This document shows, one piece after another, positions 59,503 to 64,000 of a stretch of 64,000 nt of DNA (its first letter is position 1; every line of letters begins with the position of its first letter). The stretch is taken from assembly GCF_003610495.1 (NCBI RefSeq), contig NZ_RAPK01000006.1, forward strand, positions 554,839 to 618,838. Reading direction: 5' to 3'. Source of the stretch: Sinobaca qinghaiensis (lineage in GTDB: Bacteria > Bacillota > Bacilli > Bacillales > Marinococcaceae). The translations under genes and the position numbers were made by a program. The notes under the pieces were generated by a model. It was given only the letters and a program-made list of their open reading frames with translations. It ran no database searches and had not been told where the DNA came from.

Positions 59503-60275
59503 TGGTTGTTTGTCCTTTCTTCACTGACAAGCAGTTCCACCCCGTGTTGGCTTAGAAGCTTTTGAAAAGACGGGGAGGGGGGCCTGTCGGTAATCAATAC
59601 GTCCATTTCAGAGAGGTCGGCAAACTTATAAAAAGACGTAACCCCTATTTTTGAATGGTCAGCCAGCGCAATTCGGCGTTTCGCCTGTTTGATCATCCTG
59701 CGCTTTACCATGCCGTCCTCTTCATGTGCAATAGTCAGGCCGTGTTCAGAAATACCGACCACTCCAAGAAATGCCGTATCGGTGAAATACTCACTTAACT
59801 TATCTGTGACAGATTCGCCATGAAGAAACTGCTGCTCCTTGTGCAGCTCCCCGCCTAGAATATGAATACGAACATTCGGTTTTGACGAAAGAATGGCCGC
59901 CTGATGGGTGGAATTCGTAATAACCGTACAGGATTGGTCGCTTATATACTCCGCGCATGCCTGAACCGTAGTGGAAGCGTCGAGTATAAGCTTATCTTCA
60001 TCATATACTAGAGAAGCCGCGGTGCGCCCGATTTTCTTTTTTTCTGTAGACACTGTCTGCAGACGCTGTTGATAATCGCCTACCTGATCGTGCCTGCTCG
60101 GCAGAATGGCCCCGCCCCTTGTCCGGATAATTCGTTTTTCTTCTTCCAGGCGAACAAGGTCACGGCGGGCAGTGTCTTTTGATACATCGAATAACTCGCA
60201 GATAACCGCTGCGGACACACGTTCGTGCTTTTCAAGGTAATCTATTATCGCAATCAGTCTTTCTTCCTGATACAT
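59499..60275 (-). CDS. DeoR-family transcriptional regulator
   Basis: 258 residues. N-terminal winged helix (about 1-55: YQEERLIAIIDYLEKHERVS, CELFDVSKDTARRDLVRLEE) and C-terminal DeoRC sensor domain (ILDASTTVQACAEYI, TNSTHQAAIL, ILGGELHKEQQFLHG, VLITD). It senses a phosphorylated sugar and usually represses its own operon. The start at 60275 is chosen because AGGAGG lies five bases upstream; the frame runs back to 60431 over the operator region. The next gene, a HAD phosphatase, overlaps it. Repeats at 60291-60355 are the likely operator. Confidence 0.9.
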   Translation of the reverse strand: MYQEERLIAIIDYLEKHERVSAAVICELFDVSKDTARRDLVRLEEEKRIIRTRGGAILPSRHDQVGDYQQRLQTVSTEKKKIGRTAASLVYDEDKLILDASTTVQACAEYISDQSCTVITNSTHQAAILSSKPNVRIHILGGELHKEQQFLHGESVTDKLSEYFTDTAFLGVVGISEHGLTIAHEEDGMVKRRMIKQAKRRIALADHSKIGVTSFYKFADLSEMDVLITDRPPSPSFQKLLSQHGVELLVSEERTNNQ

Positions 60276-60290
60276 GGCTGCCTCCTGGAT

Positions 60291-60355
60291 AAGTGAAAGT
60301 AAGTGATAAGCTAATATTATCACAAGTTTAATTAAGTGAATATAAGTAATTATAA
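60291..60355. promoter_or_regulatory. Direct and inverted repeats, likely DeoR-family operator
   Basis: AAGTGA recurs at 10-bp spacing (AAGTGAAAGTAAGTGATAA, 60291-60309) and again from 60334 (AAGTGAATATAAGT). A 7-bp inverted pair GTGATAA (60303-60309) and TTATCAC (60317-60323) overlaps the first block. One-turn repeats fit the direct-repeat operators of DeoR-type regulators. It lies between the DeoR gene and cobT, so either or both may be controlled. Confidence 0.55.
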
Positions 60356-60456
60356 TGAATTTTGAACGGTAAAAAAAAGAATCCCGCCAGATAGGAAAAG
60401 GATTGCTACAATGGTTATAGCAAATCCACACCTATAAGATAAGGAGCATGCCTGAT

Positions 60457-61491
60457 ATGCAGACATTTACGATTCCGCCATTTAATGAGAAGGCGGCCGA
60501 AGATGCACGAAACTACATACAAACTTTGACGAAGCCGCCCGGGAGCCTGGGGCAGCTGGAGGATATAGCCGTCCAGCTTGCCGGTATAACTGAAGTGAGG
60601 GCTCCTTCTGTAAAAAAAGCAGGGGTACTCGTATTTGCCGCTGATCACGGAATTACCGAAGAAGGAGTATCTGCTTTTCCGCAGAGTATAACCGGGCAGA
60701 TGGCTAAAAACTTTCAGCATGAAGGGGCAGCCGTTAATGCCTTTGCGCGAGAGAAAAACGCTGCGTTTCAGCTGATTGATATTGGTATGGTCGATGATCT
60801 GGATACGCATTTTATTGGGATCAGCCGAAAAGCAGGAAAGGGAACAAAAAATTTCAGGAAAGAAGCAGCGATGACACTACAGCAGGTGCAGGCTGCGGTG
60901 CAGATTGGAAGAGAGGAAGCAGCCGCCTTTATTGAAACAAATAATCTGGAATGCCTTATTACCGGCGAAATGGGAATAGGCAATACTACCTCAAGCAGTG
61001 CTGTACTGGCCGCGTTGTATCAGGTGGATCCTGCTGAAGTGACCGGCGCGGGAACGGGGTTGGATGACAAAGGTATAAAAAAGAAGGAGATGGTGATTCG
61101 TGAATCCCTGGAAGAGAGAAAGCCTGATCCCTCTGACATATGGAACGTGCTGGCCGAAGTAGGCGGATACGAGATAGCGGGAATGACAGGAGCAATGCTG
61201 GAAGCGGCAGAAAAAAGAATACCTGTTATTGTCGACGGGTTTATTAATACGACGGCAGCGCTGGCCGCTGTTACCATGCATCCGGAGATAAAACCGTATC
61301 TCTTTTTAGGGCATCGTTCTGCGGAAAAAGGGCATGCTTTTGCTATCGAAAAACTGGGCCTTGATCCCATTCTTGAACTGGGAATGAGGCTTGGCGAAGG
61401 GACGGGGGCTCTGCTTGCCCATTCTATTTTAGAAGCTTCGGCTGCAATGATAAAAAACATGGCGACTTTTGATGATTTAGCTGGATATTAA
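60457..61491 (+). CDS. cobT: Nicotinate-nucleotide-dimethylbenzimidazole phosphoribosyltransferase
   Basis: About 344 residues. Family signatures: TKPPGSLGQLEDIA, VFAADHGITEEGVSAFPQ, GEMGIGNTTSSSAV, VDGFINTTAA, FLGHRSAEKGHA and the catalytic-Glu motif MRLGEGTGALLA. It activates the lower base in the assembly of the cobalamin nucleotide loop. It stands alone: no other cob or cbi gene and no cobalamin riboswitch lies nearby. Start ATG 60457 is preferred (AAGGAG ten bases upstream) over ATG 60448, which touches that site. An extended -10 (TGCTACAAT near 60404-60412) may be its promoter. Confidence 0.95.
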   Translation: MQTFTIPPFNEKAAEDARNYIQTLTKPPGSLGQLEDIAVQLAGITEVRAPSVKKAGVLVFAADHGITEEGVSAFPQSITGQMAKNFQHEGAAVNAFAREKNAAFQLIDIGMVDDLDTHFIGISRKAGKGTKNFRKEAAMTLQQVQAAVQIGREEAAAFIETNNLECLITGEMGIGNTTSSSAVLAALYQVDPAEVTGAGTGLDDKGIKKKEMVIRESLEERKPDPSDIWNVLAEVGGYEIAGMTGAMLEAAEKRIPVIVDGFINTTAALAAVTMHPEIKPYLFLGHRSAEKGHAFAIEKLGLDPILELGMRLGEGTGALLAHSILEASAAMIKNMATFDDLAGY

Positions 61492-61492
61492 A

Positions 61493-61518
61493 AAAGACCG
61501 CCTTTTAAGGGCGGTCTG
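61493..61518. terminator. Bidirectional terminator between cobT and sodC
   Basis: AAGACCGCC, loop TTTTAA, GGGCGGTCTG: an 8-bp stem between convergent genes. Confidence 0.88.
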
Positions 61519-61529
61519 CTGAGGCTTAA

Positions 61530-62102
61530 TTATTCAACTACTCCGCAGGCAATACGGTCTCCGGAATCTCCGGAAGGCTGTGTTTCATAGTCATCGGCAT
61601 TCTCATGCACGACGAGAGCCGTATTATCATCGTCAAACAATGAATTATCTTCCATACGGTCTACAATAATTTCATCAGATGCATCAAGTTCTGTAGTCAC
61701 TTCACCATTTTCATCTGTTTCAATATTTGGAAGGTCTCCTACATGTGGCCCGCCTTCTGAATCTGTACCGTGTTCAGCATCGGTCGGGTTAAAATGATCT
61801 CCGGCTGATTCAAAGTCCGGCGCGGTACATTCGCCTGTCTGGTGAAGGTGAATGCCATGTGTACTGTCAGCAGGAAGACCGGAAAGATCCAATTGGATTG
61901 TGACGTTTCCATCCTCAGCCTGAACAATTTCGGCCGTTCCGGCTTCCTCTTCTTCGCTGTTTATCATATCAACGGAAGCGGTGTACTGGCCTCCTTCTGA
62001 GGCAATTTCATCGTCTTCATCTTCTGCTCCACTGCTTCCGCAGGCAGCAAGAATTAAAATAAAAGCTGCTGTAAAAAGAAACAGCATATTTTTTCTCCAC
62101 AT
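61530..62102 (-). CDS. sodC: Cu/Zn superoxide dismutase lipoprotein
   Basis: 190 residues. Signal peptide with lipobox LILAAC, then an acidic linker. The SOD domain shows copper histidines in GIHLHQTGEC and GDHFNP, further zinc-site candidates in DAEHG and GGPHVGDLPN, and the last copper histidine in ALVVHENADDY; the final GDRIACGVVE carries the second cysteine of the conserved disulphide. It detoxifies superoxide on the outer side of the membrane. Unlike the B. subtilis homologue YojM, which is reported to have lost a copper ligand, the ligand set here appears complete; that comparison is from memory. Monocistronic. Confidence 0.93.
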   Translation of the reverse strand: MWRKNMLFLFTAAFILILAACGSSGAEDEDDEIASEGGQYTASVDMINSEEEEAGTAEIVQAEDGNVTIQLDLSGLPADSTHGIHLHQTGECTAPDFESAGDHFNPTDAEHGTDSEGGPHVGDLPNIETDENGEVTTELDASDEIIVDRMEDNSLFDDDNTALVVHENADDYETQPSGDSGDRIACGVVE

Positions 62103-62205
62103 GTTCTTCTCCCCTTTGTAAGTATTCCTATGTTTATGTTTTCACTTAAATGAGGAGGTTTAAACGACAATTCACAAAGATGCCACATCTCAAATGCGGA
62201 CAGTT

Positions 62206-62652
62206 TTAAAGTTTCAAGCCGGATCTGCTTTTAAAACGCCGTAACAGAATATGGCTTTCCACTCTCGTGATACCTTCGAGCGCGTACAGCTCTTCATTTA
62301 TAAACAGTTCCAGGCTTTTAAAATCATCTACAAGTACGTGCATGTGCAGAGTGCTTGGCCCGGTCATTTGATAACAGCTGGCCACACTTGGATTCTCCAC
62401 TAACGTTTCCGCAACCTTTACCAGCGACGCCGGTTCGCAGTCTACTTCAAAAAAAGCAGAAACGGTCTTCCCGGTTTTTTCCGAGTTGACAACGACGCTG
62501 AATCGTTCGATAATGCCTTTTTCTTTTAGCTGCTGCACCCGGTCTCTAACCGATACGCGGGAAATATTCAAACGTTTTCCAATATCCACATAGGACATCC
62601 GGCCATCCTCCACTAAACAATCAACAATTCCCTGGTCTACTTTGTCCAGCAT
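62206..62652 (-). CDS. Lrp/AsnC-family regulator (YwrC-like)
   Basis: 148 residues. N-terminal helix-turn-helix (DQGIVDCLVEDGRMSYVDIG, then ISRVSVRDRVQQLKEKG) and a C-terminal RAM effector domain (SAFFEVDCEP, MTGPSTLHMHVLVDDFKSLE). In B. subtilis, YwrC represses the chromate efflux genes ywrB-ywrA; here the regulator diverges from the equivalent two chromate genes. The two promoters share the AT-rich region 62653-62810, where the regulator probably binds. Confidence 0.9.
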   Translation of the reverse strand: MLDKVDQGIVDCLVEDGRMSYVDIGKRLNISRVSVRDRVQQLKEKGIIERFSVVVNSEKTGKTVSAFFEVDCEPASLVKVAETLVENPSVASCYQMTGPSTLHMHVLVDDFKSLELFINEELYALEGITRVESHILLRRFKSRSGLKL

Positions 62653-62810
62653 CCAAATTCTCCTTCTCTTTGATTAAGATTTTTATTCATTCTACCATAA
62701 AGTACATAATAAGCATAAATTATAAACAAAAAGACATTATTATTGGATAAAATACAACGGTTAGTTATTATGTGTTAGAATAATGAAAACAAAAGTAAGG
62801 GGACGGTTAT

Positions 62811-63359
62811 ATGCAGTGGCGGATCTTTTTAGCTTTTTTTCGAGTAGGGATGCTTGGGTACGGCGGCGGACCGGCTTCCATTCCTTTAGTACATAAAGAA
62901 GTGGTTGAACACTATAAATGGATGACAGATGAAGAATTTGGGGATGTACTTGCGCTTGGAAATACGCTTCCCGGCCCAATTGTGACGAAGCTTGCGGGAT
63001 ACATCGGCTACAAAAAAGGAGGAGCACTTGGGGCTGTTAACGGCGTCATTGCAATCGTAGGACCGACAGCTGTGTTAATGATTGCCCTGTTTGCAGTGCT
63101 TGCCAATTTTCAGGATGCCGCCTGGGTGAACGGCATTACAAACGGCGTGCTTCCTGTGGTAACTGTTATGATGGGTGTCCTGACATGGAGCTTTATCCAA
63201 AAATCTACAAAAGATCTGGGCTGGGTGCGGGTATTGTTTTTCATTATATTCGGCCTGCTTATTATCAGCGTTCTGAATGTCCATCCTGCGATTGTTATCG
63301 TTCTTTTAATTGCTGCAGCGCTTCTGCGCAACGATAAAAAGAAGGAGGGATCGGCGTGA
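62811..63359 (+). CDS. Chromate transporter, N-terminal half (YwrB-like)
   Basis: 182 residues, short-chain CHR family. Landmarks: GMLGYGGGPASIPLVHKEVV at the start, then TLPGPIVTKLAGYIGYKKGG. Six or so helices. Short CHR proteins work as a pair with a second half protein to export chromate. It overlaps the next gene by four bases and diverges from the YwrC-like regulator, as in the B. subtilis chrS-chr3N-chr3C system. An extended -10 (TGTTAGAAT, 62773-62781) lies upstream. Confidence 0.92.
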   Translation: MQWRIFLAFFRVGMLGYGGGPASIPLVHKEVVEHYKWMTDEEFGDVLALGNTLPGPIVTKLAGYIGYKKGGALGAVNGVIAIVGPTAVLMIALFAVLANFQDAAWVNGITNGVLPVVTVMMGVLTWSFIQKSTKDLGWVRVLFFIIFGLLIISVLNVHPAIVIVLLIAAALLRNDKKKEGSA

Positions 63360-63892
63360 TCGTTTATTGGAATATCTTTATAGCTTTTTTCCTGCCGGGA
63401 ATTCTCGGATACGGCGGCGGACCGGCTTCGATCCCTCTGATTCAGCATGAAGTGGTGGAGCGGTATGAGTGGATGAGCGTCGGTGAGTTCAGTGAGGTGC
63501 TTGCAATAGGAAATGCGCTTCCCGGTCCTATTGCTACAAAAATGGCGGCCTATATCGGATACGAGACAGGAGGGGTGTTCGGAGCAGCAGTCGCCCTGTT
63601 TGCCACTATTGCACCTTCTCTTATTCTAATGCTGCTTTTGATGGGCCTGCTATATGCGTACCGGCAGTCACCAAAAGTAAAAAGACTGACAACATATGTA
63701 CGGCCGATTATTGCTGTTCTGCTTGGCATCCTGACCTTTCAGTTTCTGGAAAGCGCACTGGAAGGAGCCGGGGCCGTGCAGACGATTATTCTGCTTGTCG
63801 GCAGCTATCTGCTGATGGAAAAGTGGAAAGTGCATCCTGCTTTCGTGATCATTCTTTCCATTGTGTATGGCATTCTTTTTCTGGGCAGCTGA
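63356..63892 (+). CDS. Chromate transporter, C-terminal half (YwrA-like)
   Basis: 178 residues, partner of the preceding CHR half: GILGYGGGPASIPLIQHEVV, then ALPGPIATKMAAYIGYETGG. Start GTG 63356 overlaps the previous stop, with AAGGAGG seven bases upstream, so translation is coupled. The two halves are clearly paralogous, consistent with origin from an ancestral internal duplication. The window ends 108 bases later (63893-64000) in AT-rich sequence with no clear gene start. Confidence 0.92.
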   Translation: MIVYWNIFIAFFLPGILGYGGGPASIPLIQHEVVERYEWMSVGEFSEVLAIGNALPGPIATKMAAYIGYETGGVFGAAVALFATIAPSLILMLLLMGLLYAYRQSPKVKRLTTYVRPIIAVLLGILTFQFLESALEGAGAVQTIILLVGSYLLMEKWKVHPAFVIILSIVYGILFLGS

Positions 63893-64000
63893 AAAAAATA
63901 TAAAACTTTTTTTATTCGACATACACCGGACACATTGGGTCTATATATTATAAGCATACCCCCTTTTAAATAATATATAAGAGAGAGTCTCCGAACGCCA

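Noticed and set aside
60360-60456. A cobalamin riboswitch upstream of cobT
   Set aside because: No B12-box-like GCCACTG sequence or suitable structured length is present.
1-64000. CRISPR arrays, tRNA or rRNA genes
   Set aside because: No regularly spaced repeats, cloverleaf-like genes or rRNA motifs were found on reading either strand.

Overview
The window looks like chromosomal DNA of a low-to-moderate G+C member of the Bacillaceae. Shine-Dalgarno sites are strong (AAGGAGG/GGAGGTG), promoters are sigma-A-like, and family content is typical of Bacillus relatives: a YcsG/PxpA pair, a YfiY/YfiZ/YfhA-type siderophore importer, YvrJ/DUF1659/DUF2922 proteins, a YkvA-like protein, LytR-CpsA-Psr proteins, and an Lrp regulator beside a two-gene chromate transporter. 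Exported and lipoprotein sequences are very acidic, which suggests a salt- or alkali-adapted species; that is inference. No rRNA, tRNA, CRISPR array, prophage or intact insertion sequence was seen.

Layout. 1-0.8 kb: a CpsB/YwqE-like protein that has lost its metal ligands. 0.86-6.7 kb: an inducible sucrose/fructo-oligosaccharide operon (consensus promoter, cre-like operator, binding protein, two permeases, GH32 enzyme) with its LacI regulator. 6.9-11.2 kb: two tandem paralogous GTPases, then htpG under a CIRCE operator. 11.4-15.5 kb: an operon of a sensor-type regulator, an M81 peptidase and a DUF819 transporter. 15.6-17.6 kb: a YcsG-like transporter and pxpA. 17.7-24.6 kb: small secreted proteins, a Bcr/CflA efflux pump, ctaB and two tandem alpha/beta hydrolases. 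24.7-26.3 kb: an unrecognised coiled-coil protein. 26.3-29.6 kb: a Fur-controlled siderophore importer lacking its ATPase. 30-33 kb: an M23 endopeptidase behind an unusual structured leader, then a sortase with a sortase-anchored DUF4397 substrate. 32.9-34.4 kb: a small sigma-factor operon (sigma-70-like, two DUF1659, DUF2922, YvrJ). 34.6-38.5 kb: an iron-type ABC importer. 38.6-46.5 kb: YkvA-like protein, TIM-barrel isomerase, kynureninase, two LCP ligases, GH4 glycosidase, aldo/keto reductase. 46.7-52.3 kb: an OxlT-like carrier, a DcuS/DcuR-type two-component system and a DASS dicarboxylate transporter with tandem upstream repeats. 52.5-64 kb: DJ-1/PfpI protein, efflux pump, AldA-like dehydrogenase, TspO, TauE/SafE, HAD phosphatase with DeoR regulator, cobT, sodC and the Lrp/chromate module.

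How genes work together. Carbon entry is coupled to catabolite and local control: cre-like sites lie before the fructoside operon and the dicarboxylate carrier. Two importers (sugar, siderophore) carry no ATPase and presumably borrow shared ones. Cell-surface functions recur (M23 hydrolase, sortase plus substrate, two LCP proteins, several lipoproteins).

The items most worth follow-up are: (i) the roughly 108-nt foldable element between a perfect Shine-Dalgarno and the start codon of the M23 gene; (ii) the sigma/DUF1659/DUF2922/YvrJ operon; (iii) the tandem GTPases; (iv) the regulator-M81-DUF819 operon; (v) a diverged dispersed repeat present in at least three copies, two of them inverted around the lacI gene. 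Family assignments come from recalled motifs, since no searches were possible.
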